A DNA stretch of 64,000 nucleotides. Source: Alteromonas sp. ALT199. Its GTDB lineage: Bacteria > Pseudomonadota > Gammaproteobacteria > Enterobacterales > Alteromonadaceae. Position 1 is the first letter of the stretch, and the number at the start of each line of letters is the position of its first letter. Position numbers and translations under genes: made by a program. A model generated the notes under the pieces. The model had not been told where the DNA came from and made no database searches. It saw only the letters and a program-made list of their open reading frames with translations. The stretch covers positions 24,563-88,562 of the forward strand of contig NZ_JAHHDX010000105.1 of NCBI RefSeq assembly GCF_018619335.1, in the 5' to 3' direction. This document shows, in pieces, positions 39,660-49,226 of the stretch.

Positions 39660-39686
39660 TAAACTTTGCCGGATTTAGGTCGATAA
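39660..39686 (+). promoter_or_regulatory. Sigma28 (FliA)-like promoter of the chemoreceptor
   Basis: TAAA, 15 bases, GTCGATAA: one mismatch from the sigma28 consensus TAAA-N15-GCCGATAA. It lies about 160 bases before the chemoreceptor ATG, fitting the flagellar regulon. Confidence 0.6.
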
Positions 39687-39844
39687 AATTGTAGCGCTAT
39701 AAAATAATAATAAAAATACTGGCGCAAGATTCAGGTAGCCGTACTTAGTCGCAAAGACAAAGAGTACAAGACGTTGCTGTGCCTGCAATGCCACGTCACC
39801 TTTAATAAAATAAATTTCAGCATTAACTTACGTGGTCGAAAGTT

Positions 39845-41754
39845 ATGACTTTCAGTATTAAACAAAAACTTATTATTTCCCTCATTTTGGCGGTACTTGC
39901 TGCAGCTATTCTTGTAGGTTCAATTAGCCAATGGATTGCCCGTGATCTTGTTAAAGAAAACATGGAAGAACTACAGCTCCCTTCTCTTCTAAAGCAGGTT
40001 GGTAACCGCGTAGACCGAGAGGCCAGTGTAATGCTGACTGTGGCGCACGGCGTTGCCTCAAATCCAGATATTCTTGCTTGGTCATCAGCGGGCGCCGACA
40101 GTGCAGGCGAGCGTCGTCTGCTTAGCTACTTGAACGATATTGTTGAATTTAACGATTTAACGGTAGCTTCATTTGTAGACAGAACCACCTACAAATATTG
40201 GAACCAAGACGGTTTCTTGCGGGTGCTTCAAGACGATGAATTCGATGGGTGGTTTTTCGCCTATAAAAATAGTGGCGAGCCCATCTCGCTAAGCTTATAC
40301 AACGAACCAGGTCAGGGCTACCGCCTGTTTGCCAATTATCAGCAAGTAAACGGCAGAGGTATGTCAGGTGTAGCTAAATCAGTTGATGAGCTGCTAGATA
40401 TCATCAACGCCGTGAAAATTGCGCAAACCGGCTTTGTCTTTCTTGTAGACGGTAACGGTACCATTATCGCTCACCCCAATACCGAGTTATTAGGCAAAGC
40501 TAAATTAGCGTCTATCAGCGATGCTAGTACAGCAGGGCAATTACTAAATCGTCAGGGGTTCGCCATGGCCACCAGCGACTCAGCAGGCGACACACAACTA
40601 TTCGCCAGTACCTATGTGGAAAAAGCGGGTTGGTATGTGGTAGCACAAGTGCCTGAGCACGAACTATACGCATCGTTAGATGCAGGCAGTCGCCAAATCA
40701 TTTTTTGGGCGCTGGCAATTGCAGGTGCGTTTGCCTTAATTGGTATCTGGCTTGCGGGCACGCTTACCAAACCGCTTGAATCACTCGCCGATGTTTTCCA
40801 ACAGCTCGGTAAAGGGCAAGGCGACCTACGCTCGCGAATTCCTATGCCAGAACAAAGAGAAATTGCGCGATTGGTAGAAGGGTTTAATAACTTTATTGAT
40901 CACCTTCACGGCACCATTTCGCAAGTTGCGAAAACGAGTCACGCATTAAAAGCATCGCCGAAGATGTAGCACTGCAGTCGCACCAAACTGAGAACTCCAC
41001 TAAAAGCCAACGGGATCAGACGTTGCAGGCGGCAGCAGCCTTAACAGAGATGGGCAGTACGGTAAATGAAGTGGCCCAGTCTGCTACTCATGCAGCGCAA
41101 AATGCGAATTTAGCAACCACAAACTCAGCGTACGGACGAGAAATCACCCAGCGGGCAGTACATGCGATAAACGGGCTTTCAGACCAAATTCAAGATGTAT
41201 CGCGTGTTATTCAGTCGTTAGATGAACACACTGCAGCCATCGGCGGTATCCTTGACACGATAAGAGGTATTTCGGAGCAAACTAACCTACTTGCACTTAA
41301 CGCTGCAATTGAAGCTGCACGGGCTGGCGATCATGGTCGAGGCTTCTCGGTGGTTGCCGATGAGGTGCGAACACTTGCACAACGTGCCGCCCAAGCGACT
41401 GATGAAATACAGGTTAAGATTGATAAGTTCCAGCAAGACTCTAAATCCGCAGTGTCGCAAATGGAGTCTAGCCGAGCGCGCACTACCGACGTGGTAACCG
41501 CAACTAATGAAATCGACAAATTGCTTCAAGATATCGCCGAAGAAATTGCTCACATTAATGATGTAAATACGCAAGTCGCTACTGCCACGGAAGAGCAAGC
41601 TACGGTGGTTGAGGATATTAGTCGCAATATTAATGATATTAGCGCATCAAGTGAGAAAACCCTGAACGCGACTAAGATATTAGTGAATGTAAGCGACAAG
41701 CTTGACGAGCTAGCTCAAGAACTCTCGTCAGAAGTGAGCAGATTTAAACTGTAA
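39845..41754 (+). pseudogene. Methyl-accepting chemotaxis protein, interrupted by a frameshift
   Basis: The first frame (39845-40969) encodes a transmembrane helix (about 8-30), a dCACHE-type periplasmic sensor (about 40-275), a second helix (about 280-302) and HAMP (about 303-355), then runs into a stop after [10 protein letters not shown]. The second frame continues at 40951 with [16 protein letters not shown] and encodes the whole signalling domain, with hairpin tip [20 protein letters not shown], to 41754. The longest ATG-started piece of it is 41023-41754. Restoring one A in the AAAA run at 40948-40951 joins them into a normal receptor of about 635 residues. The ligand is unknown; dCACHE receptors often sense small organic molecules. 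A sigma28-like promoter lies upstream. Confidence 0.88.
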
Positions 41755-41828
41755 ATTTGTAAGCTAGCATATCAATCATGACGTGCATGGTGGGGCTGGG
41801 AGTTAACGCAACTATAGTGCGCCATTAC

Positions 41829-42416
41829 TTAGAAAGTGATGGCGTATTCTACTTTCACTTGGTTATCGCGACTTGAGCGCCATGGCAATCGCAGCGATGC
41901 CCCTTCACTTTCCCACGATTCTCTCATGGCGCCAACAGTAAGAAGGTGCTTGTCTTCGTTAAATGGAATTTCAACGTATAGGCCAGCCGTTGTGCTAGTT
42001 GGTAGTCTAATCGTATCCGCAACCGGAATACTCATTTCGTGACGAGGGCGCACTTTATGGCTTAACCCTAAGCGATAATCGCCCCTATCCCACCAGCTGA
42101 CTAACTCAAACTCATGACTTCTAACGCGTTGTGAAAGCACGCCGTAATCTAGCAAGCCTTTGTTGTAGTGAACAATAGCTTCAACATTGAACATGGGCGC
42201 TATTTTCTGGCTGAAAGCTAATTGATACTGTTTTTGTTTGCAGCCTTTAAATTTAATTTTATTTTTGGTGAGGGTAAGAGAGAAGGTATCGTCGCTGTCT
42301 GAATATTTGTTGAGCCACTCTTGTGCTTTTTCAACCACTGAAGCATTAGCAGCACCCACCATTAAAAAGCATGGGCAAATACTTATTGCTAAAAGGGACT
42401 GGTGTAAACGTCTCAT
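41829..42416 (-). CDS. Exported protein of unknown function, possibly outer-membrane associated
   Basis: 195 residues with a signal peptide (cleavage near ANAS, residue 26). The rest has alternating polar/hydrophobic strands and ends in Phe (VEYAITF), as many outer-membrane beta-barrels do. One Cys remains in the mature part. No family recognised. The gene stands alone, downstream of and convergent with the chemoreceptor. Confidence 0.6.
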   Translation of the reverse strand: MRRLHQSLLAISICPCFLMVGAANASVVEKAQEWLNKYSDSDDTFSLTLTKNKIKFKGCKQKQYQLAFSQKIAPMFNVEAIVHYNKGLLDYGVLSQRVRSHEFELVSWWDRGDYRLGLSHKVRPRHEMSIPVADTIRLPTSTTAGLYVEIPFNEDKHLLTVGAMRESWESEGASLRLPWRSSRDNQVKVEYAITF

Positions 42417-42602
42417 TTTCGCTGCCTCTAAAATTGTGGTTGACTACAACCTATTTGATCACAATCTCAGTATAGACAGGAAGGTGGACAGTTGGGTATT
42501 AGCCATTTTACTAACATCGGCTAAAAGATAACTTTATAAGAAGAATTATTGATGACACCACGAGCGCTTGTCCATAAAAATGAACAAGCTCATTGGGGTC
42601 TC

Positions 42603-43457
42603 TTATTTTGAAACCACCTGTGCGCTAGAAAGGGATGCTTTTCGCCCTTCCGTTGCTTCTTCACTAAACCAATAGGTGCCGTTACTATCCACGCATACGC
42701 CTTCAACTTGTTTATATTGCTCTAGCGGCCATATATTTAAGAGCACATAGTCTTGAGTTACTTGTGCTATAAAGGTTGAAAAATTGCCAAACGGGTCTGA
42801 TTTGTAGCCCGTAATAACGAACCGTCCTTGATGCTGGTCAAAATCAACGCCTGTTACAACACCAGGTAGCCCTTCGATAAAGCCAAATGGACTGATAGTT
42901 TGTTCAGCTTCCCCTTCATTTACTTTGTAAATATGGGTTATGCCGGTTTTCCAACTTTTTGAAAAAAGAAGAAGATCGTCACCGTGCTTTACCATAGCCT
43001 CTGAATCGAAGTCATGTGCATAAGGAATATTACTGTTAGCGTTATTACCGGCGTATTTTAATGTGAACGTTGTTATTTCGTTCAAATTATTTCGACTCAC
43101 TTTGTGGACTTCAACTTTTTCTCTCTTACCTTTGTTGTTTCCAACATCCGCAATATAAAAAGACGATTTGTCAGCCGTTATTGCTTCCCAGTCTTTGTTT
43201 GTAAGCGGTAAACGTGTCCGCTTCGTAATATCACCTTGATAACTAATTTGATAAATCGTCGGTTCGTTACCGGAGTCATTTAATGAATAAATACCATCGA
43301 CATCACAAAATGAACCTGAGGTTTCTGAGAGCTCTTCCGGTAATTCGACAATGCTGGTTACATCCAAAAGGTCGCTTGCTGTTGGGTATTGGACTGCGCA
43401 TGCTGATACACCCAGAAGCGATAGCGGTATAAGCACGAATTTAGAAAGGCTATTCAA
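42603..43457 (-). CDS. Lipoprotein with beta-propeller-like repeats, unknown function
   Basis: 284 residues from a TTG start at 43457 (MNSLSKFVLIPLSLLG), chosen because GGAG lies seven bases upstream and a clean lipoprotein signal follows (VSAC). The frame is open to an ATG at 43520, but that start would put about 20 polar residues before the signal. The mature part has repeats such as IYSLNDSGNEPTIYQIS, FYIADVGNNKGKRE and GTYWFSEEA, suggesting a propeller resembling the SdiA-regulated/YjiK type. This is an inference; the ligand is unknown. Confidence 0.6.
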   Translation of the reverse strand: MNSLSKFVLIPLSLLGVSACAVQYPTASDLLDVTSIVELPEELSETSGSFCDVDGIYSLNDSGNEPTIYQISYQGDITKRTRLPLTNKDWEAITADKSSFYIADVGNNKGKREKVEVHKVSRNNLNEITTFTLKYAGNNANSNIPYAHDFDSEAMVKHGDDLLLFSKSWKTGITHIYKVNEGEAEQTISPFGFIEGLPGVVTGVDFDQHQGRFVITGYKSDPFGNFSTFIAQVTQDYVLLNIWPLEQYKQVEGVCVDSNGTYWFSEEATEGRKASLSSAQVVSK

Positions 43458-43664
43458 AGAAATGCTCCGAAAAACTATATATGTTGATGATACCAAAGCT
43501 TTTGAGCATCTAACATGCATTTTAAAGCGCTAAAGATTGTCCATTGGTCTAAACTCCTAATCTAAGCGTATATCGCTGTATACTTTGTTTGGTCTAAAGT
43601 CTCGGTATGACAAATGTTTAGGCTGATATACGATGGAAAAATACTAACTCGTTAAGGATTTACT

Positions 43665-45476
43665 TTGTCAGACCCGCTTCTCTCACTCGTGGCTGTAGGA
43701 TTACTGTCAATTATCTGCCAATACTTAGCCTATAAAATTAGGCTACCCGCTATCTTGCCATTATTGATTGTTGGTATCGTAGTCGGCCCTGTATTTGGTG
43801 TGCTTAACGCAGATGATCTATTTGGCGACCTATTATTCCCAGTTGTTTCTCTTTCCGTTGCTATTATTCTTTTTGAAGGGTCACTGACGCTGAGATTTAG
43901 CGATATTGCGGGTCACGGCAATATGGTGAGAAATCTATGCTCTATCGGCGTGGTGGTAACCTGGCTAGTCGCGGCAACTGCTGCCCACTATAGCCTAGAC
44001 CTTACCTGGCAATTGTCTTTCTTATTCGGCGCTATCGTTACCGTGACAGGTCCAACTGTCATCGTGCCTATGCTCAGAACCGTGCGACCTAAAACAAATC
44101 TTGCGAATATTCTGCGCTGGGAAGGCATTGTTATAGACCCAATTGGTGCTTTGTTAGCGGTGCTGGTTTTTGAATTTATTGTAGCATCGCAAGAAACGGC
44201 CATTGTTCATACCCTTATTGCATTTGGAAAAACTATAGGTATTGGTTCTGTATTAGGATTGGCATCTGGCTATTTACTTGGCCTATCTATTCGTAAAGAC
44301 TGGATCCCCCACTACCTACTTAATACCGCTGTGCTTACCGTTATTTTGGGTGTATTTGCTGCATCAAACTATGTAGCACATGAATCGGGCCTTTTAGCCG
44401 TTACTATCTCGGGTATGGTACTGGCGAATATGAAAAATGTAGACGTAGAAGACATTCTTGAATTCAAGGAAACGTTGAGCGTTTTGCTTATTTCCGGTTT
44501 GTTTATTTTGCTCGCCACACGCCTAAACTTGCAGTCTATAGTGGACGTAGGTTGGGGTTCTATTGTAGTTCTTGCGGCCATTATGTTTGTAGCACGTCCA
44601 CTTTCGGTATTAGCATCGTCCATCGGGACCGGGCTTAAAATCAACGAGCTGGCGCTGCTTAGTTGGATTGCACCGCGAGGGATTGTTGCAGCAGCGGTCT
44701 CAGCACTTTTCTCTTTGAAGCTAGAGGAAATTGGCTATGAAGGGGCCGGAATTATTGTCCCCATCGTGTTTATGGTGATTATCGCAACCGTAGTAGTACA
44801 GAGCCTTACGTCACGCACCGTGGCTTCGCTACTCAAGGTTAGAGCTCCAGCTCCCACTGGCTATCTAATTTTTGGCGGAAGTAAGTTTAACCGCGCACTG
44901 GCGTGTGAAATGTTGAACCAGAAACTAGACGTTACTATTGCAGATACCAACTGGGATGCTATTCGTGAAGCGCGCATGATGGATATTCCAGTATATTTTG
45001 GCAATCCCATGTCAGATCACGCCGCGCGAAACCTCGACTTAAGCACTTTTGGTACGGTGCTTATAATGTCGCCTTACAAACAGTTAAACCCATTAATTTC
45101 TTATCACTTTGAATACACCATGGGTAAAGATAAAGTGTGGGCGTTAACTAACAATGAACAGGCTACTCGCCCTAGCCATCAAGTTAGCGAACAGTATGCC
45201 AAAAAGCTTACCTTGTTTGATGAAGGTGTTACCTATGGTTACTTAGCGTCAGCCATTGCTCGTGAGTCAACAGTAAAAACCACCCGACTCTCGGACGAGT
45301 TCACGTTTGTGCAATATACAAAACAGTATGGCGAGCGTGCTACGCCGCTTATTGCGATTAATGCTGAAGGCAAAAGCTACACCTTTATAAATGGAAATAG
45401 CATTCAGCCCAAAGCTGGCTGGCGTGTTATTAGCTTGATAGAACCAGAGCATATAGAAGAAAAAATAGAGGCTTAA
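43665..45476 (+). CDS. CPA1-type sodium/proton antiporter with C-terminal TrkA-N-like domain
   Basis: 603 residues. About 12 transmembrane helices (1-400) form a Na_H_Exchanger domain with FEGSLTLRF, GAIVTVTGPTVIVP, EGIVIDPIGA and IAPRGIVAAAVSALF. A Rossmann-like segment (about 410-520; YLIFGGSKFNRALACEML) resembles the TrkA-N nucleotide-binding domain, and a small C-terminal domain follows. Probable role: pH and Na+ homeostasis in a marine cell. The TTG start has AAGGA eight bases upstream. A terminator follows. Confidence 0.9.
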   Translation: MSDPLLSLVAVGLLSIICQYLAYKIRLPAILPLLIVGIVVGPVFGVLNADDLFGDLLFPVVSLSVAIILFEGSLTLRFSDIAGHGNMVRNLCSIGVVVTWLVAATAAHYSLDLTWQLSFLFGAIVTVTGPTVIVPMLRTVRPKTNLANILRWEGIVIDPIGALLAVLVFEFIVASQETAIVHTLIAFGKTIGIGSVLGLASGYLLGLSIRKDWIPHYLLNTAVLTVILGVFAASNYVAHESGLLAVTISGMVLANMKNVDVEDILEFKETLSVLLISGLFILLATRLNLQSIVDVGWGSIVVLAAIMFVARPLSVLASSIGTGLKINELALLSWIAPRGIVAAAVSALFSLKLEEIGYEGAGIIVPIVFMVIIATVVVQSLTSRTVASLLKVRAPAPTGYLIFGGSKFNRALACEMLNQKLDVTIADTNWDAIREARMMDIPVYFGNPMSDHAARNLDLSTFGTVLIMSPYKQLNPLISYHFEYTMGKDKVWALTNNEQATRPSHQVSEQYAKKLTLFDEGVTYGYLASAIARESTVKTTRLSDEFTFVQYTKQYGERATPLIAINAEGKSYTFINGNSIQPKAGWRVISLIEPEHIEEKIEA

Positions 45477-45485
45477 AAGTAAGAA

Positions 45486-45515
45486 AACCTCCTGCCCACC
45501 GGCAGGAGGTTTCTC
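45486..45515 (+). terminator. Terminator of the antiporter gene
   Basis: AACCTCCTGCC, CACC loop, GGCAGGAGGTT, then TCTCC; strong stem, weak T-run. Confidence 0.7.
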
Positions 45516-45749
45516 CCTGGAGAACGCGTAACTCAGTGCCTCTTTTTGAAGACGCATATTTATTTGTATTTTACTGTTGTTACGCTGTCGCGCTTTATAT
45601 AGCAAAGAGCGAACCAAAGTCGCTAACCCCTTACTTTACAATAACTTACAAAAATTTACGTAGTTTCCTTAATAACCACACTATGAAGATACACCATTTT
45701 TGTGCACTGGCCGCACTGTTTGGGGGTTCACATTTCATACAGAAAACAA

Positions 45750-47060
45750 CTAGTTAACGTATTTCCCAATGCACTGAACGGTGGCTTCAAGAGCACCACT
45801 GTTATCCTCGAGTACTTTACGGCCCGCTAGACCTGCTTTTATCCGGTCACTAGGGTTTCGGAGCCAATTATCAACTGTGGTAAACATAGCTTCTCCTCCC
45901 TCAACTTTAACCAAGGCACCACATTCTTCTAAGTGACTACAAATAACTGGATTATTATAAGTGTAAGGGCCCATCATAATAGGAATTGAAAAGCTGGCCG
46001 GTTCAAGGGCGTTGTGCCCGCCTTTATTAGCTATTGAACCTCCAACAAAGGCGAACGAAGCAACGGCGTAGGCATCGTTTAATTTACCCATCTCGTCTAG
46101 CAAAATCACGTTGACATCTTGAGGCAAGGATTGAACCTGGGAACTCCGTACAAAGTTTAGCGAATTAGCTTTGATAAGCTTCGCTACTGCATCAAAGCGT
46201 TGTGGGTGGCGGGGAACAATGATCACTTTGAGTGAAGCGTTGTTTTGCCACAATAATTTTGCAGCTTGCAGCACGGCCTCTTCTTCAAGATCGTGCGTAC
46301 TACCCGCAACAAGTATGGGATAACTCGTATGACTTAAACCTAAAAATGGGTGCCCTGGGGCCGCTGTTGACGCAACCTGATCGAACTTGATGTTATTCGT
46401 AAGTGTTAATTTATCAGCAGGAACGCCTAACCAAGCGTAGTTTGCGAAATCGCGCTCTCCTTGAGCACAAATGTGGTTAAGTTTACGAAGCATTGGGTTG
46501 AACAGTTTACCAATTTTTTTGTAGCGTCTCGCAGACCTATCTGTCATTCGCGCGTTAATTACCATTACAGGGATATCTCGTTTCCAGCAGGCGTGGATAA
46601 GATTAGGCCATAATTCTACCTCGGTAATCAGCACCGCTTTTGGCTGTATTCTTTTAAGCATGCCTGCCATAGCCATGTGCAAATCGTAGGGAAGATAAAA
46701 GTGATGTACTTTGTTACCGAAGATTGCGCGGACCCTCGCTGACCCCGTGGGCGTGGTTGTGGTAACCGTTATTTGACAGTTGGGGTCTTCCTGCATAATA
46801 CGCTTAATCAAACAAGACGCCGCAACCACCTCTCCCACAGAAACACAGTGAAACAAATACCCGTTTTTTCTTGGCGCGTGTACAACGAAACCAAACCGTT
46901 CGAACCTACGTCGATTGTAGTCTTTAATTCTAGTCGTGCCTCTTAGCATCAGTTGCAAAAAAGCGAACGGAATAATGAAAACTAATACCAGTGAATATGC
47001 CCATCGGCATAGATCTTCTAAAAACGTGGGTTTGTAGCCGTTACGCTCGGCAGCAAACAT
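45750..47060 (-). CDS. waaA: 3-deoxy-D-manno-octulosonic acid (Kdo) transferase
   Basis: 436-residue GT30 enzyme adding Kdo to lipid IVA at the inner membrane. An N-terminal membrane-associated helix (about 20-38) precedes the CVSVGEVVAA motif with catalytic Glu77. Further blocks are TTTTPTGSARV, ITEVELWPNLI, VINARMTDRSARRY and VGGSIANKGGHNALEPA. It is divergent from a short GT9/GT4 pair, so the locus looks like part of LPS core synthesis. Confidence 0.94.
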   Translation of the reverse strand: MFAAERNGYKPTFLEDLCRWAYSLVLVFIIPFAFLQLMLRGTTRIKDYNRRRFERFGFVVHAPRKNGYLFHCVSVGEVVAASCLIKRIMQEDPNCQITVTTTTPTGSARVRAIFGNKVHHFYLPYDLHMAMAGMLKRIQPKAVLITEVELWPNLIHACWKRDIPVMVINARMTDRSARRYKKIGKLFNPMLRKLNHICAQGERDFANYAWLGVPADKLTLTNNIKFDQVASTAAPGHPFLGLSHTSYPILVAGSTHDLEEEAVLQAAKLLWQNNASLKVIIVPRHPQRFDAVAKLIKANSLNFVRSSQVQSLPQDVNVILLDEMGKLNDAYAVASFAFVGGSIANKGGHNALEPASFSIPIMMGPYTYNNPVICSHLEECGALVKVEGGEAMFTTVDNWLRNPSDRIKAGLAGRKVLEDNSGALEATVQCIGKYVN

Positions 47061-47189
47061 AAATTGTCCTTAATGGTAAACATAAACGCATACATCGCGG
47101 TTAATACAATGCACGTCATCAAAGTGTCGTTAAACTGTGATGGTATAGCTATTTAGTTAGCTTCACGTGAATTTTGAAAGCCTATTCTA

Positions 47190-47534
47190 ATGCAGCAAGA
47201 CGTACAACCAATTCTTTTAATCAGGCTAAGCGCCATAGGAGATATTGTAATAGCTTCTGGCTTACCGTCTAGCACTAAGCGAAGTTATTCCCACACCGGT
47301 GCACCTATTGAATTTGCCTGGCTAGTAGAAGGCCCATATGTTTCATTAGTCCGCAATCATCCCTATGTCGTTCACGTTATAACGTGGCCCAAAAATGAAT
47401 GGCCCATTCTGCTAAAGGCAAGGAAATACTGGCAAACGTTTATTCATAGTGTACGCAAACACTGTAATTTGCCTATCACCAATTTAGTAGGCGCTGAAGA
47501 TGCCTCAACAGCCGTATATAAGTCGCTAGTATGA
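47190..47534 (+). pseudogene. Truncated GT9 (heptosyltransferase-like) gene remnant
   Basis: 114 residues against roughly 340 for complete GT9 enzymes. The N-terminal Rossmann start is clear (ILLIRLSAIGDIVIASGLPS, then EFAWLVEGPYVSLVRNHPYV). After about residue 85 the chain passes to HCNLPITNLVGAEDASTAVYKSLV, quoted here as HCNLPITNLVGAED and STAVYKSLV, which could be the final helix of such an enzyme. That suggests an in-frame internal deletion (inference). The donor-binding domain is missing, so heptosyltransferase activity is not expected. Its stop overlaps the GT4 start (ATGA), so its translation may still matter for the next gene. Confidence 0.65.
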
Positions 47535-48637
47535 GTAAAGAGCATTGCGTAAATCTTAAGGTGTTACATATAGAGCTAGGAAGACACTTATATGGTGGCG
47601 CGAAGCAAGTTACATATCTAATAGAAGCGCTAGACAAGGACAACGGGTTTATCCAACACCTTATTTGCGCTACAGGTAGCGAAATCAGTGAGTATCAATT
47701 TGACCGCTGTACCACCCATCCTATTCGCTATCGTGGAGATACAGATCTAATGGGCGCAAAAAGGCTGTTTGATGTGGTGAAGCGCATTAAGCCCGACCTG
47801 ATTCATGTACATAGTCGACGTGGTGCTGATATCTGGGGCGCACTAGCTGCTAAATTTACTGGAATACCGGCGGTATGCACCCGTCGTGTAGACAATACCG
47901 AAAATAGGTTTGTTCGCTATAAATACCAAGAGTATGAGGCAGTAATAAGCATATCGGATGGTGTTCACAAGGTGGTCTCAAAGCATTGTACAAACGTTAA
48001 ATACCAAGGAACTATACATTCTGCAGTAGACCAAGACGAGTACGCGCAAGCTACTAACCGGCAATGGCTAAATAACAAGTTCAACATTCCTCAAGACCAC
48101 TTTGTTATTGCTAATTTTTCCCAGTACATACCCCGCAAAGGGCAAGCTGATTTAGTACTCGCTATGCGTGATGTAATAGCGAAGTTTGATAACGTAACTT
48201 GCCTTCTATTCGGGAAGGGATCGCAAGAGAAAAATTATAGGTCATTAATAGAAAGCCACGATCTAGATACTAATGTAAAGCTATGCGGCTTTACTAAAGA
48301 AGTTGCTCACATACTTCCCAATATAGATGTTGTAGTACACCCCGCTTATGCCGAGGGACTTGGGGTGATACTTCTTCAAGCTGGTATGAGCAAATGTGCG
48401 GTTATATCTAGTCCTGTTGGCGGTATACCGGAAATTATCAAACACCAAGAAACCGGTTTAATGGTTGCGCCAGGCGATGTTGAAGGGATAGCAAAAGCAA
48501 TAACCTTTTTACTAACTCAACCCAAGAAAACAAAAAAGCTAGGTGACGCTCTTCACCAGCATGTAAAAACACATTTTAGTATTAAGAATATGGCACATGA
48601 GTATTCTGTACTTTATAGAAAAATTGCAAAAGGGTGA
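47531..48637 (+). CDS. Family 4 glycosyltransferase (LPS core type)
   Basis: 368-residue GT-B enzyme. The N-terminal acceptor domain has a Gly-rich loop (HLYGGAKQV) and HVHSRRGADIWG. The C-terminal donor domain has IPRKGQADLVLAM, LCGFTKEV and HPAYAEGLGVILLQAGM. The usual EX7E motif reads EX7Q (Glu275, Gln283). Its ATG overlaps the stop of the shortened GT9 gene. Together with divergent waaA, a role in LPS core or another surface glycan is likely; the sugar is unknown. Confidence 0.88.
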   Translation: MSKEHCVNLKVLHIELGRHLYGGAKQVTYLIEALDKDNGFIQHLICATGSEISEYQFDRCTTHPIRYRGDTDLMGAKRLFDVVKRIKPDLIHVHSRRGADIWGALAAKFTGIPAVCTRRVDNTENRFVRYKYQEYEAVISISDGVHKVVSKHCTNVKYQGTIHSAVDQDEYAQATNRQWLNNKFNIPQDHFVIANFSQYIPRKGQADLVLAMRDVIAKFDNVTCLLFGKGSQEKNYRSLIESHDLDTNVKLCGFTKEVAHILPNIDVVVHPAYAEGLGVILLQAGMSKCAVISSPVGGIPEIIKHQETGLMVAPGDVEGIAKAITFLLTQPKKTKKLGDALHQHVKTHFSIKNMAHEYSVLYRKIAKG

Positions 48638-48727
48638 GTTAGAACAGGTATTGGGGTTTATTGGTATTGTTAAGACACTATCGTTAAGCGCGTTTTTCAA
48701 AGCGCTCTAACATGGGGTAATAAAAAC

Positions 48728-48755
48728 AAAAAAGCCGCTCGAGAGCGGCTTTTTT
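48728..48755. terminator. Bidirectional terminator between GT4 and the S10 operon
   Basis: A-run, GCCGCTC, GA, GAGCGGC, T-run: symmetric, so it can end both the GT4 gene (+) and the S10 operon (-). Confidence 0.92.
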
Positions 48756-48777
48756 AAGACTTTGAAAAAGTTAGCGA

Positions 48778-49035
48778 TTAAACGCCAGCTTTTTCAACAA
48801 CGTCAACTAGAGCCCAAGTTTTGTTCTTAGACAATGGGCGACATTCACGGATAGTTACTACGTCACCTTGATTGCACACGTTGTTTTCGTCGTGGGCGTG
48901 AAGCTTAGTAGAGCGCTTGATGAACTTCCCGTAGATTGGGTGCTTAACAAAACGTTCAACTACAACAGTGATGGTTTTATCCATCTTGTTGCTAACCACA
49001 CGACCTTGTACTGTACGAATTTTTTGCTCAGTCAT
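48778..49035 (-). CDS. rpsQ: 30S ribosomal protein S17
   Basis: 85 residues, primary 16S-binding protein of the small subunit; [18 protein letters not shown] and [14 protein letters not shown] are typical. Its ATG overlaps the rpmC stop by one base. It is the last gene of the S10 operon: a terminator begins 23 bases after its stop and rplN does not follow. Confidence 0.97.
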   Translation of the reverse strand: MTEQKIRTVQGRVVSNKMDKTITVVVERFVKHPIYGKFIKRSTKLHAHDENNVCNQGDVVTIRECRPLSKNKTWALVDVVEKAGV

Positions 49036-49226
49036 TACGCATCAGCCTTTTGAGTCAGAATGGTTTTAACACGCGCGATGTTACGACGTACTTTTCTCAA
49101 CTGATCAGTTTTTTCAAGCTGACCTGTTGTGTGCTGCATGCGTAGGTTGAACTGTTCGCGTAGCAGGTTAATCAACTCTGCGTTCAGCTCTTCTACGCTC
49201 TTTTCTTTCAGTTCAGTCGCTTTCAT
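49035..49226 (-). CDS. rpmC: 50S ribosomal protein L29
   Basis: 63 residues, all-helical large-subunit protein near the peptide exit tunnel; [19 protein letters not shown] is diagnostic. It overlaps rplP (TAATG) and rpsQ by one base each, consistent with tight coupling. Confidence 0.97.
   Translation of the reverse strand: MKATELKEKSVEELNAELINLLREQFNLRMQHTTGQLEKTDQLRKVRRNIARVKTILTQKADA

Noticed and set aside
45536..45757. 73-codon frame after the antiporter, including a short hydrophobic peptide from 45684
   Set aside because: No ribosome site and it runs into the 3' end of waaA; taken as chance.
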